Of a stretch of 64,000 nucleotides of DNA, positions 10,683 through 21,529 are shown piece after piece (positions within the stretch are counted from its first letter, which is position 1; every line of letters starts with the position of its first letter). The position numbers were made by a program, and so were the translations under genes. This DNA is from Gremmenia infestans (Eukaryota; Ascomycota; Leotiomycetes; Helotiales; Hamatocanthoscyphaceae), in the NCBI GenBank assembly GCA_032629725.1, contig JAFEVB010000010.1:992001-1056000 (forward strand), read 5' to 3'. Below the pieces are notes generated by a model, which did not search any database, had not been told where the DNA came from, and was given only the letters and a program-made list of their open reading frames with translations.

Positions 10683-12144
10683 ATGCCGAGACTTGTACGC
10701 AGAAAGCCCTTCATTGAGCGCGTAAAAGACTTCATCAACCCCGCCGACTTCTTGCTCTGGCTGTCCGAGGAGGTCGAAACTAGGGACTGGGATTCTAAGC
10801 ATTTTGCGACACCTTTGGCTCTAGGACTGCATATTGTTCTTTTGATTGCCAGGGCGAACAGTGGTAGATCTACCAGTGGAGCAGACGATGTGTTTGGGGA
10901 AGACTACTCTAGTACTGGTTGGCTGAGCTACATTGTAATGGAATTTCTACACTTCCAACAAGAGACCATACTGACTTGTTTCGCAGGCTTCTTTCATTGT
11001 ATATTTGTTAAACTGTTTCTCTATTGCAAATGCAGCATACACATTTCTTCGCAGACGACATTACCGATTGTTTGAGAGCTCCATCGACACTCCGCAGAAT
11101 ACCCCTTCAGCACATCGAGTTCGCGTTGATTCTTCGCCCGTCTCTTCGTCACCACTGCGGCTGCTTACGTCCATACTTGGAGACACCAGTGCTGAATCAA
11201 GGGCACATCCTGATCCAACCCGCGATGTCTGGGAAATCGCAGTGTGGGACCCAATACCAATTTGCCTCCGTTTATTCTGTTTTTTTAGCCCTGGCCATGT
11301 TCTGGTCTATTGGATCTTCCTCCCCACACTGTCCTCGGATCCTCGACCGAGCATGACGGTTTTCACGGCATTGTTTCTAGAGGTTCTCCTATCTTCACAG
11401 CTACTCCTTTTGCAGTCAGCATTTTCACAGCAAGAGAAGGACTCTGCTATCATACATAAAGAGGTTATGAGCGAATATGATATCAAATACGTCCACCCGC
11501 GACTAAATCCACTTGTTCGCGATGTCGGCACCCAATACTCGGGCGCGAACAAGGAGATCAGAGAGGAGGAAGAAGGGGTGGTCGATACCTACACACCCAC
11601 GGTTATTCTCAAACGAGGATTCCGCACAAACCCAAACCCCAACTACGCCAAGCACGTGGACCCAGACAATACTGAACGAATCTCTCGACAGGCACTTTCG
11701 CCGGTCTCTTCATACACTCCATCAGCCTACAATTCTCGTGAGCCAACACCTTTCAGTGGAATGACGCCACGGCCACCCATTCGTCAGCCTCAGTTCCGTC
11801 AAAGTATTGGCAGTGCCATCTCGACTGGTACAGGCACAGGCGACGGGGGAAACCTGGGTGTCTATAGCCATGCAAACTCTCCTCTAAAAAAGGCTACGAG
11901 TATGTATGACATTGGCAACACACGTGACCCTCCGCGCAATTCGTTCGAGATGGCGGGGCGGGAAATCCAAAACCACCGGGAGAGAAGCCATAGTCCAGCC
12001 AAAAGGCAGAGCGAAGCTCCTAGGTCTCTTCTTGGACTAGAGAATGATAGACGCACAAGTTCTCCTGGTGGATTTGGATTGAAGCCACCCCCTGGGCCGC
12101 AGTATAATAGTCCTTATAAGCGGGCTCCGTCCCGGTTCGTTTAA
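10683..12144 (+). CDS. NUR1: nuclear rim protein 1 (Nur1/Mug154 family)
   Basis: Two exons (10683-10934, 10987-12144) join as LSYI|ASFIVYLLNCF, giving 469 residues, close to the yeast length. The N-terminus MPRLVRRKPF, then INPADFLLWLSEE and TRDWDSK, is the family signature. Hydrophobic stretches follow (LALGLHIVLLIA, FIVYLLNCFS, LRLFCFFSPGHVLVYWIFLP and FTALFLEVLLSSQLLLLQ), so it is a multi-pass inner nuclear membrane protein. The C-terminal third is Ser/Pro-rich and probably disordered. Yeast Nur1 acts with the LEM-domain protein Heh1 to tether rDNA and silent chromatin at the nuclear envelope. Identity is by signature motifs; the function is carried over from yeast. Confidence 0.85.
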
Positions 12145-13229
12145 TTCAGGAGAGATTTTTAGCATTGTTAGGCATAAAGCATACTCTGTATAGGGTCAAA
12201 GGATGGGATATAACTGTAGTGAATTGATGCATTTACCATTTCACAAAACAAGGTTTTCCTCCGTAAGTTTTCGAATCTCGTTTTGTTGGGGTACCCACCG
12301 TGTGTTCTGTAGCTAGGTCGCCGTCGCTCTTACCCTACCTAGTCGGCGCCAGCATCCTCTTCCCCCATTTGGGAAGCCACGAAAGAGGCATGACAGCATC
12401 AGCTAAAGCAGATGTAAACAAACATCGTCGTGCCCGTCCCTTTCTTCCTCTTCATGCACTCTGCATCCGACTCGCCCACACCCACAATCCATCAACCCTT
12501 CTCTCACACACCCCCAAACTTCATACAAACTCTTTAACTACTTGCAATACACACTTCTCAACTGTTTTCATACGCACTCGATCAACAGTCGTCGTGTGTG
12601 CTGCGCTTTATTGTGCTCAGCACGGTCGCGTCGGGTTCGCTCAGACGCATATTCTCACCAATTCTTCATACGCACTCATCAACTCATTATATACGGTTTC
12701 CATCGACTATTGTATTCTCCCTTGTTCTAACAAGCTGATAACGACCTGTCGACGTCTAAGTCGTACATGGTTGACGCGTCGTGTGGACTTGATCCAGCAA
12801 AGCTGATCACCCATTAACACCACTCTCCATATACACCCATCAAAACCATTCCTCATACGCACCTCATCAGCTCACCTTGTTCTTACAAGCTGATAAGAAC
12901 CTATCGACGTCTCATCCCGTCATATGCCCCTGGTCCATTAAGCTGATCACTGTGCATCAATATTCTCACACCACATCAACGCCAATCCTCATACGCAATT
13001 CATCAACTCTCTCAATACGCATTTCACCAGCTGCTTTGATTCGTGCTCACTATAACAAGCCGAGTACTTCGCATCAACGTGTCTCATACGCCCACCGACA
13101 TCACACGCCTCTTTATACGTACTTCATCGGCTCTTTTTTATATACACGCCTCAACCCTTATTACATAATTACCCAATTCATACTTCTTCGACTCTTCGTA
13201 TTCCCGCTTGATCAAAGCTAAACACGAAA
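12145..13229. other. leader and promoter region of the repeat-rich gene
   Basis: About 1.1 kb between NUR1 and the next start codon. From about 12450 it is purine-poor and rich in CA/TC words, as expected of a long transcribed leader. It holds a degenerate tandem repeat described separately. I found no coding sequence in it. Confidence 0.5.
12568..13133 (+). repeat. degenerate TCATACGCA...TCATCAACTC repeats and 140-155 bp duplication
   Basis: The motif TCATACGCA followed by TCATCAACTC or close variants recurs at about 12568, 12666, 12853, 12989, 13012, 13083 and 13113. A longer block, CTTGTTCTAACAAGCTGATA at 12721 continuing to CGACGTCT, returns as 12876-12912. The word AGCTGATCAC repeats at 12801 and 12941. 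It therefore looks like an old tandem duplication of 140-155 bp that has decayed. It lies in the presumed leader of the downstream gene. Confidence 0.75.
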
Positions 13230-16200
13230 ATGTCTACAGACGTGCAACCGCCCACGCCACCCCCGCACACCAATCATGTGCAACATCACTTACCGCGCCG
13301 CCTCAGTCTCCGTAGCCTCTCACACAGTCTATCTCGAGCATCTCTCAATACGGAGTCGCCTCAATCCGCTCACCGTCGGTCTACCTCACTGCAAAACTTA
13401 GTATCACGTATACTTCCAACTCGCCGTGAGGAAAAGGGACATACATTGAGACCCGATCTTCAAAATGAAGACACAAATCACTCTCAGGATCTTGCTGCTG
13501 ATTTCATACCTGGACTCAAGCTCACGCATCCTTCAGAGAAGATCAAAAATGATCATTCTACTCTGACAACGAAGGTTGGCGTTTCAAACCGGTCTTCTCG
13601 GAACAGATGGGGGCATTCTAGTCGGGGTGACAGTGCAGAGACCGTTCAGTCAAATGGACATGGCCGACTGAGTAAAATCTTCGGGCCACAACTCAAGGTT
13701 ATTGAACAAGAAAAGCCCAAGATGGCCCCACGGGCTGAGAAGATGGTCATGAATTCTCAGGCGAATTCTCTGAAGCGCCCTTCGCAAGATCCAGCAGAAG
13801 CCGAGAGTCATGCCATTATCGTTGTTGAACCGAAAGAATCGAAACCCACAGTGGAGAAGGAAGTTTCTAAAAGTCAACAAATGTTTGAGGAGAAGAAGAA
13901 GGCTCGCAGGGAACAAAGACGAGCCCTACAAGAGAGCGGCGACTTCCTTGGAGTCCAGGGCGCCAATCCAAGAACTGGTTACTGGGACTCCAGTGATGCG
14001 ACTAGCAGCACTGAGTTGAGTCAAACAACGGATGATATGAAGAACAAGCTCGAAGTGCGAGCCACAGAGAATGTCGATAAAAAAGAACAGTTTGCAAAAT
14101 ATAAAGCTGCAGAGGCTCAGCATTACACGGAAGTGGAGAGAGCCGAGTCAGACAGGGACCTAAGGAAGAAACAGAAAGCAGAGCGGAAGGAGCTCGAATA
14201 CAATTTGAATCAGAGGCGTGTACCAAGGTGGAAAGCTGCCGAAAACGAATGGAGCAGCATCGCAGAGCCTGCATTGAGCCCAATTGAGCAGTCATTAGCT
14301 GGAAGTCCAATGAGAGGTCAGTGTCTAATACTCACCCTGATTTATGTGGAGCTAACACTTGCATACAGAGACTGCACCCGAAGGTCAGATTCTCCCGATA
14401 CTCACTGGAAAAAACGCAACCCATTATGTCCCCCAAACCCCTACCAAGCCGAGAGACTACTTTGTTGGCCTCCCAACCTCATTTTCACCTTTCGTATGTG
14501 AGCGATCCAGCAGCAAGCCTGCCGAATCTGCCTACAGAATGTCACCGGAAACAACGATCCCTCGAAAGCCTGTCGGTTCGTACGATAGTCGCCAGCAAGG
14601 CAACAAGTCGGACGATACTGTACTTCATCTTGATATCAAGAAGCAGAAGCCGGCTGAACAAACATCAAGTCAAAAGGAGGACCCTTTCAAAGTTCTTCCC
14701 GACATCACAAAGTATCCAGAAGCTAATAACAAGCTACATGATACATACCATATCAAGAAGCCACACCCAAGTGAGACTTCTAAGATGGTAACGGCACTAG
14801 CTGGAGAGACTGGGTGTCTTGATAAGGAAACATCAGGTCAAGAGCTGGACTCTTTTTTAGACCAGTTGGAATCCGAACCGGGCCCGCGAGTCGAAAACAA
14901 AAGTACAGTGACCTCATACCAGTCAGTATCGACGAAACAAGTCGAAACCCGCCAGCCACTGGTCCAAAACCAGCAGGCTTCCATCCAGGAAGCGCGTATT
15001 CTCCCGCTCAACCTACCCCCAGTGTACTTCAAGGATCCTGTGGCAGCCCGCACCCCACAGAACTCCCACCCACTGAGCCACCCGCACCCAGCAGTATGGG
15101 CTCCCCCCACAATCCTCGACACGGAGCCGGACATTTTCCTATCGTCCAACACCTCCACCACCACCACTATTGGTTGCTTTCAAAATCATCCCATCCCATG
15201 CCAGTTCCACGGCGAGGGCGAGACGATGAAGGACCTGACGAGGCCTTCACCACTCCGTCGCAAACAGAGCAACATCCCATTACGTACAATGTACCACTTA
15301 GGTACAAACGTACAGAGCAACACGCTCGGCAACGGGTCCCCAACCACTCCAGTCGACACCGTTATATCATCGGAACACAAACTGGATCAGACGAAGCAGA
15401 GGACCTTAAAATTGTGTCATCTGATTTCACTAGAAGGAGAGAGGGTCGAGATGAAGAACACACCCACATCCATATATACGTCCCCGCTAAGCCCCACGAA
15501 GCAGAGGGCACCAGGGGCACGGAATGCTGCTCGCGAGCGAATTGCCGCTGCTCGGGGAACGCCTCTAGCGACTCCAAGAAGTGCCAGTGTGCAGGAGCAA
15601 AATGCAGCAATGGCACGGAACGCTGCTCGCGAACGAGTTGCCGCTGCTCGCGCTACGCCTCTAGCAGCGCCTCTAGCAACCCGAGGCTGTCTCTGCAAGC
15701 GGAATCAAGACGAAGCAGTGACCCTGGACGCATCTCGGGAACAGAATGCTGCTCAGGCTTTGCCCCCAGCGACGCCGCGAAGCGCAAGCCAGAAGAAGCG
15801 GAATGCGATAGTCGCGCGGGAGGCAGCTCGAGCAAGAAACGCTTCTCAGGCTTTGCCCCTAGCGACCCCACGAAGCGCAAGCCAGAAGAGCCTGGATACG
15901 ACAGTGGCACAGGAGGTAGCTCGAGCTCGAAATGCTGCTCAGGCTTTGCCCCCAGCGACCCCACGAAGCGCAAGCCAGAAGAAGCGGAATGCGATAGTCG
16001 CGCGGGAGGCAGCTCGAGCAAGAAATGCTGCTCAGGCTTTGCCCCCAGCGACCCCACGAAGCGCAAGCCAGCAGGGCCTGGATGCGACAGTGGCACAGGA
16101 GGCAGCTCAAGTCCAAAATGCCGCTCCGGATACGCCCACAGCAACCCCAAGGAGCCGCAGTATTCAAAAACAAAATGCGATAGTGGCGCGCAATGCAGCC

Positions 16201-16992
16201 CGCGAACGGAATGCCGCTCGGGCTTCAGCAAATGGAGGCCTTCAAAAGCAGACCCCATCGGTAGTACGAACCGCAGTCCGGACTACTACAGAGTACCAAA
16301 ACATGAGGCACGAACTGGCGGTAAAGAAATGTCAGAGCTCGATGGAGGAAGGCGACGTGAGATATTCTACCGTTCATTTTGAGGCATTTCACTAATTCTA
16401 CCAAAAGATGTCTTGCCCGAGGCTACGACCAAAGGCAGAGAATTCCAGAGACCTCATCAAGGACCTCGAAGCAGTCCTTCGAGGAATAGGAGACACCGGA
16501 AGTCCTTCCAATAGTAATGAAGATGATCGATTAGTAGTTTGGCATCCGACACCAAGCGAAGATAAGGCGGGTTGGAAGCAGGCAGATTCTGAAGAAACGA
16601 GAGATGTTAACAAAGAACTCGAAGCAATCCTTCAAGGAATAGGAGACACCGGAAGTCCTTCCAACAGTAATCAAGACGATCAATTAGTAGTTTGCCATCC
16701 GACACCAAGCAAAGAGAAGGCGGGTCGGAAGCAAGCAGATGCTAAGGAAATGAGGGATGTCAACAAGGAACTTGAAGCAATCCTTCAAGGAATAGGAGAC
16801 ACCGGAAGTCTTTCCAATTACGAAGATGATCAATTGGTAGTTTGGCATCCGACACGAAGCAAAGAGAAGGCGGGACGGAAGCAGGCAGATGCTGAAGAGA
16901 TTCGGCGACAAGGCTTGGCGTTATTCTGGAAGATTCTTGTTTTGTTGTTCCATGCTGCGTGGTGGTTTGGTACTTGGATTTCCGGTAATTAG
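13230..16992 (+). CDS. large repeat-built protein with C-terminal hydrophobic tail, unknown function
   Basis: Three exons (13230-14316, 14369-16356, 16408-16992) give 1219 residues. The first intron (52 bp, branch GCTAAC) joins PMR|ETAPEG. The second (51 bp, GTGAGA donor, CACTAATTC branch, AAAAG acceptor) skips a stop and fuses what could otherwise be read as two genes. The N-terminus is Ser/Arg-rich. Residues about 210-340 are charged and probably coiled coil, with the phrase GDFLGVQGANPRTGYWD. Residues about 745-1008 consist of eight imperfect 31-32-residue repeats (ATPRSASQKK...REAARARNAAQALP). Residues 1039-1190 are three 50-51-residue repeats (KELEAILQGIGDTGS...DDQLVVWHP). The last 26 residues are Trp-rich and hydrophobic, perhaps a tail anchor. 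I recognise no catalytic domain. Splitting into two genes at 16395/16408 remains possible. Confidence 0.7.
15516..16305 (+). repeat. 93-bp in-frame minisatellite, about eight units
   Basis: Anchor words recur every 93 bp at 15748, 15841, 15934, 16027, 16120 and 16213. Two earlier, more diverged units start near 15516 and 15612 with 96-bp spacing. Units at 15934 and 16027 are nearly identical, so recent homogenisation is likely. The unit is a multiple of three, so all copies translate in the same frame as Ala/Arg/Pro-rich 31-mers. For the same reason long open frames also appear in another forward frame and on the opposite strand; I treat those as by-products. Confidence 0.93.
16447..16902 (+). 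repeat. three 153-bp in-frame tandem repeats
   Basis: Units run 16447-16599, 16600-16752 and 16753-16902. The third lacks one codon. Each encodes a 50-51-residue acidic module with GIGDTGS and DDxLVVxHPT. The second and third are the most alike. These repeats are unrelated in sequence to the 93-bp family just upstream. Confidence 0.93.
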
Positions 16993-17110
16993 TGGAGGAA
17001 AATGAGGAGACCAGGTTCATTTGGGAGGTTCTTGTTCATGTTCCAGGCTGCTTGGTGGTCTTGTACTTGGATGTTGGATTATTGATGAGCCCTCTTCGTG
17101 GAGGAAAATG
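16928..17110 (+). repeat. duplicated tail-anchor segment, imperfect
   Basis: The sequence coding the Trp-rich hydrophobic end of the preceding protein (TTCCATGCTGCGTGGTGG, then TACTTGG) is repeated about 95 bp later as TTCCAGGCTGCTTGGTGG and TACTTGG. Both copies are followed by GTGGAGGAAAATG (16992 and 17098). Copy 1 reads FHAAWWFGTW and ends in a stop; copy 2 reads FQAAWWSCTW and ends in TGA. Copy 2 lies after the stop codon, so it is either a dead duplicate or an alternative 3' exon. Confidence 0.75.
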
Positions 17111-17147
17111 CATCAAAATTCGCCATTTTCTTCCTCCACGAAGAGGG
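17090..17147. repeat. inverted repeat (hairpin 1)
   Basis: CCCTCTTCGTGGAGG at 17090-17104 is perfectly complementary to CCTCCACGAAGAGGG at 17133-17147. The flanking AAAATG and CATTTTC also pair after a 3-nt bulge, leaving a short loop. It may act in 3'-end formation, or it may mark a small inverted-repeat element. Confidence 0.85.
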
Positions 17148-17198
17148 GCCTAGACACACGCGCCAGAATCTATTTTACGGCAGCAACATAGACACTCT

Positions 17199-17242
17199 GT
17201 CGCGGAACGCTCTGTCCATGGATAGACAGGGCGTTCCGCGAC
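17199..17242. repeat. inverted repeat (hairpin 2)
   Basis: GTCGCGGAACGC at 17199-17210 pairs with GCGTTCCGCGAC at 17231-17242. Pairing continues through CTGTC/GACAG after one T-G wobble, giving a stem of about 18 bp with an 8-nt loop. It is only about 50 bp past hairpin 1 and is followed by an A-rich tract. Confidence 0.88.
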
Positions 17243-18214
17243 AACTTTCATGTAAACTTAAAAAAAAACCTAAAAAAAAACCAAAAAACCAAAACCTCTC
17301 CCAAGCCTCTGTGTGAGACTGACTGTGAAAATTTCCCCAGCTGTTGAAGTAAATATGCGATCTGAATCACTTGCACAGGTTGGAACATCCTTATTACCTG
17401 TGGCTGTATTGTTTTGGTAAAAGTTTGGATCCCACTCTAGAGTGTATCTCTTATAACCTGGGCCGGGAAAGGAAGGCACGTTCTTTAATCATGCCCCTCT
17501 GGCCAGCTTTTGAGTTTATTTCAATATTCAATGCAAAATACATAAAATAATTGGCCGAAATAGGAGCCCTTATCAGCACTCCACGTACTGTAGAATAGAT
17601 AATATTAAACCCCGGCCAAGACGGTATTGTAATGCTGCAAGTAGTCTACTAATGATACGATGAAGGGATTGTATGATGATCTAGTAGGTTGGTTTAGAAT
17701 TCGAATAAATTATTATAAGAACAGAGGGAACCAAAACCAATTAATTGGTGGAACTTTCCAAAGTGAAGCATATGGGTACAATTGGCTACAGGTACAGATA
17801 CAGTACGTATACAGATAGTACATGTACAGATTCTGTACTTGTAGATGTAGATGTACCTAGGTACCTAAGGTACGTAGATATCGATGTTGTGTGCGACGAG
17901 CTGCATGCAGTTGTGTGGCTGGGATCTGCTCTCGGCCAATCACCACTCGCCCATTTGTACTTACCCCACCGAACCAGGGTTTCTCGTCCGGAGGGCCGTC
18001 GCCGATACCGGCCAGTTCTGGTATTATTCGCAAAAACAGCCACCCCGCAGCAGCAGCAGCAGCATCCTAAAAGTACCATAAACTCTCAACCACGTCGCCT
18101 CTTTTCTTTTCCTCTCAAACTTGCCCCCATTGTCTCCCACCTCTGCTCCCCAGCTTCATATCAACCCGCAATCCAATAATCATCAGACATTATCTACAGT
18201 CAGCCAGCCCAGCT

Positions 18215-20712
18215 ATGCCTACTGCCGAAGGTGGTCCGCGGACTCTCTATGATAAGGTCTTTCAGGATCATATCGTCGACGAGAGACTTGACGGCACAAT
18301 TCTGCTCTACATTGGTAAGCAACACTCAAACCCCTCTGACAAAAACCCCCGCTGACCCTCCCTCCACAGACAGGCATTTGGTCCACGAAGTGACTTCACC
18401 AGTATGTGAACCGAACCCTTCCCCGCAATCGCCACAAAACACTAACTGACGCCATCCAGCAAGCTTTTGAGGGCTTGAAGAACGCAGGCCGAAAAGTCAG
18501 ACGACCAGACTGTACTCTTGCTACCACCGATCACGTATGTTACCGTAACTCGCCCATTAACGACTGCAATTACTAACACCAACCACAGAATGTTCCCACC
18601 TCCTCCCGGAAATCCTTCAAGAACATCGAGCAATTCGTCGACGTGGAAGACTCCAGACTGCAATGCATGACCCTCGAAGAAAATGTCAAGGACTTTGGCA
18701 TCACATATTTTGGTCTTGGTGACAAGCGCCAGGGAATTGTTCACATCATCGGGCCCGAGCAAGGTTTCACCCTCCCAGGTACCACAGTTGTTTGTGGCGA
18801 CAGTCATACCTCGACACACGGAGCCTTTGGAGCTTTGGCCTTCGGTATTGGCACAAGTGAGGTCGAGCATGTCCTTGCTACCCAGACTTTAATTACGAAA
18901 CGAAGCAAGAACATGAGGATAAAGGTCGATGGCGAGCTCACTCCCGGTGTCAGCTCAAAAGATATCATTCTTCATGCTATTGGCAAGATTGGAACAGCTG
19001 GTGGAACTGGCGCCGTCATCGAATTCTGCGGTTCTGCTATTGAGGCTTTAAGCATGGAGGCTAGGATGTCGATTTGCAACATGTCAATTGAGGGAGGTGC
19101 TAGAGCTGGCATGATCGCGCCGGATGAGGTTACATTCTCATACCTTAAGGGACGGCCTTTGGCGCCTGAGTTCGGTTCTGCGGAATGGAACAAAGCGGTT
19201 GCGTACTGGAAGAGCCTCAAGTCAGACCCAGGTGCGAAATACGATATCGATGTTACTATTGATGCCAAAGATATTCCCCCCTCTGTTACATGGGGTACTA
19301 GCCCTGAGAACGTTGTACCTATTACCGGAGTCGTCCCAGATCCCGAGACCTTTGCAACCGAGGAAAAGAAGGAGTCAGGCCGGCGGATGCTCGAGTACAT
19401 GGGTCTCACAGCTGGAACACCTATGGAAGAAGTCGTTCTTGACAAGATCTTCATCGGATCATGTACGAATGCCCGTATCGAGGATCTCCGAGCTGCCGCT
19501 GGAGTTGTCAAGGGCCGAAAGATCGCCGCAAACATCAAACGTGCAATGATTGTCCCTGGATCTGGTCTTGTTAAAGACCGAGCTGAAGCAGAGGGTCTTG
19601 ACAAGATCTTCACCGATGCCGGTTTCGAATGGCGTGAAGCCGGTTGCAGTATGTGTCTCGGCATGAATCCCGATATTCTGGCACCACAAGAGCGTTGTGC
19701 AAGCACAAGTAATCGTAATTTTGAGGGCCGACAAGGTGCTGGTGGTCGAACCCATTTGGTCTCTCCTGTTACAGCTGCGGCCTGTGCTATCGTTGGCAAG
19801 CTCGCCGATGTCCGGAAATTCGCGGATAGCAATGCTACGCCTCGTCCTGCGTCGCCCAAAACAGTTCTCGGCAAAGCTCATATCGATGAGAGAGTCGAAA
19901 CCGATGATGCTGAGCGAGAGATCATTGGCGACCAACCAGAAGACGATGCCACCGTCCCACACACCAACACCGTAGCTTCCCACAGCTCCACCGGCCTACC
20001 AAAATTCACGCTTCTCAAGGGCATCGCAGCTCCAATGGAGCGTGCAAACGTCGATACCGACGCCATAATCCCCAAGCAATTCTTAAAAACAATCAAGCGC
20101 ACCGGGCTCGGCTCAGCCCTCTTCCACGGCCTCCGCTACAACGTTGACGGCTCCGAGAAGCCCGATTTTGTCCTCAACCAAGAGCGCTACCGCAAATCCA
20201 AGATCCTCGTCGTCACAGGCCCCAACTTTGGATGTGGAAGCTCGCGAGAACACGCGCCTTGGGCCCTCTTGGATTTTGGCATCACTTGCGTAATCGCGCC
20301 GTCGTACGCCGATATCTTCTTCAACAACACCTTCAAAAACGGCATGCTACCCATCGCCATAACCAACAAGAGCGACCTAGAAGCCATCGCTGCCGAAGCG
20401 CGTGAGGGCAAAGAAATCGAGGTCGATTTACCGAACCAAGTCATCAACGACGGCTCGGGCAAGAAAATCTGCAGTTTTGAGGTTGAGGAGTTTAGGAAAC
20501 ATTGCTTGATTAATGGGCTTGATGATATTGGACTGACGATGCAGATGGATGATAAGATTGAGTCTTTTGAGAAGAAGATGACAATAAACACACCGTGGTT
20601 GGATGGCCGGGCGTATTTGAAGCGAGGCCGCAATGGAAAGTTGGCCGTCAAGGCTGTGCCGGTGCCGAAGACGAATCGGGGAGAGGAGATTAAGGAACCG
20701 CTTGAGTGGTAG
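18215..20712 (+). CDS. LEU1: 3-isopropylmalate dehydratase (alpha-IPM isomerase)
   Basis: Catalyses isomerisation of 2- to 3-isopropylmalate, the second step of leucine synthesis. Four exons (18215-18314, 18370-18401, 18460-18534, 18589-20712) give 776 residues, near the 779 of yeast. The start is [16 protein letters not shown]. The N-terminal LeuC part carries the 4Fe-4S ligands Cys361 (IGSCTNAR), Cys422 and Cys425 ([11 protein letters not shown]) and the [15 protein letters not shown] motif. After an acidic linker at about residues 530-550, the LeuD swivelling domain follows ([35 protein letters not shown]). LeuC and LeuD are separate subunits in bacteria and fused in fungi, as here. Exon 2 is only 32 bp, yet both its joins keep the family sequence [18 protein letters not shown]. 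Confidence 0.97.
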
Positions 20713-21529
20713 ATTGATTCGTCTTCTTTCTGTTCTAATCTATATAAAGCGTCGTCGTCTTTGCATATTTGGTGGCTGTTTTTGCTGGAATGATGGATGC
20801 ATGCGTGCATGGATGCATTTACATGAGAGGAAATGGTATTACCTACCGAATGATGCTATCCTGGTCTTTGATACGAACAAATGGGTGGAATATTTATTAC
20901 ACGACTTGACGGTCTCATTACGAAATGAAATAAAAAGTGTATATGAAAAAGTCCTGTCCTGTCCTCGCCCCGCCCGTTCCTTCTTCTCAAGGCCTCGCTT
21001 GTGAATAGGGGGTCGGACGTAACCTACCTACCTAGCTAACTATTTACTCTCGCCTCCAGCCAATGAAAAGCATAAGTAAATTTTCAGAAGCGGCTTCTGT
21101 AGAACCAGTTTTACCTACTGAGAAACTTGAATCAAAAAGTGTGCACGAGGCGGAAAATTGGTCAGATACTATACTTACCTATGATTGGTTCTACAAGAAA
21201 GCATTACTGTACACAGGTTATTACGTGTACAAACCTTATTCTCACTACAATAGATAGTAATCAACACGGATGTCTGATCAATCTAATCCATCTTCATAAG
21301 ATTCTGTTTCTTGTCTTTCTGCACTATTTGTTTTCATTCGCTATCTATCTATCTATCTATCCACGAACCGCTCTAGCCGTGAAAGACGCACGCGTTGATA
21401 TTGATGTTGATTAAATAAAATGCCCGTGAAACAAACGTCTATGCAACGCAATGCAATGCAAGTACCATCCGCATTTCCCAAATGGAAACTCAACGCAATT
21501 GTACCGACGGAATCAGGAGCTACCCAGCT
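20713..21529. other. convergent intergenic region LEU1/MFS
   Basis: About 800 bp between convergent genes. It contains a CTAT microsatellite at 21341-21360 and TACCTACCTACCTAG words near 21020. No gene was recognised. Confidence 0.5.
21341..21360. repeat. (CTAT)5 microsatellite
   Basis: Five perfect CTAT units lie in the spacer downstream of LEU1. Confidence 0.9.

Larger units (their letters stand above)
16993..18214. other. intergenic region between repeat gene and LEU1
   Basis: About 1.2 kb. It holds the second copy of the tail segment, two strong hairpins, a homopolymer A patch (17259-17281), a GTAC/ACCT-rich patch (about 17800-17885), a short GCA run (about 18047-18063), and the LEU1 promoter and leader. 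No CCGGNNCCGG Leu3-type site was seen. Confidence 0.55.

Noticed and set aside
12300..12806. 168-codon ORF in the leader of the repeat gene
   Set aside because: Low complexity (Thr/His/Ser/Leu) produced by the CA/TC-rich leader repeats. No domain or good start context.
15096..16382. 428-codon forward ORF and 201-codon antisense ORF as separate genes
   Set aside because: Both are explained by the 93-bp period being a multiple of three. Splice signals and the non-repeat flanks support only the main frame.
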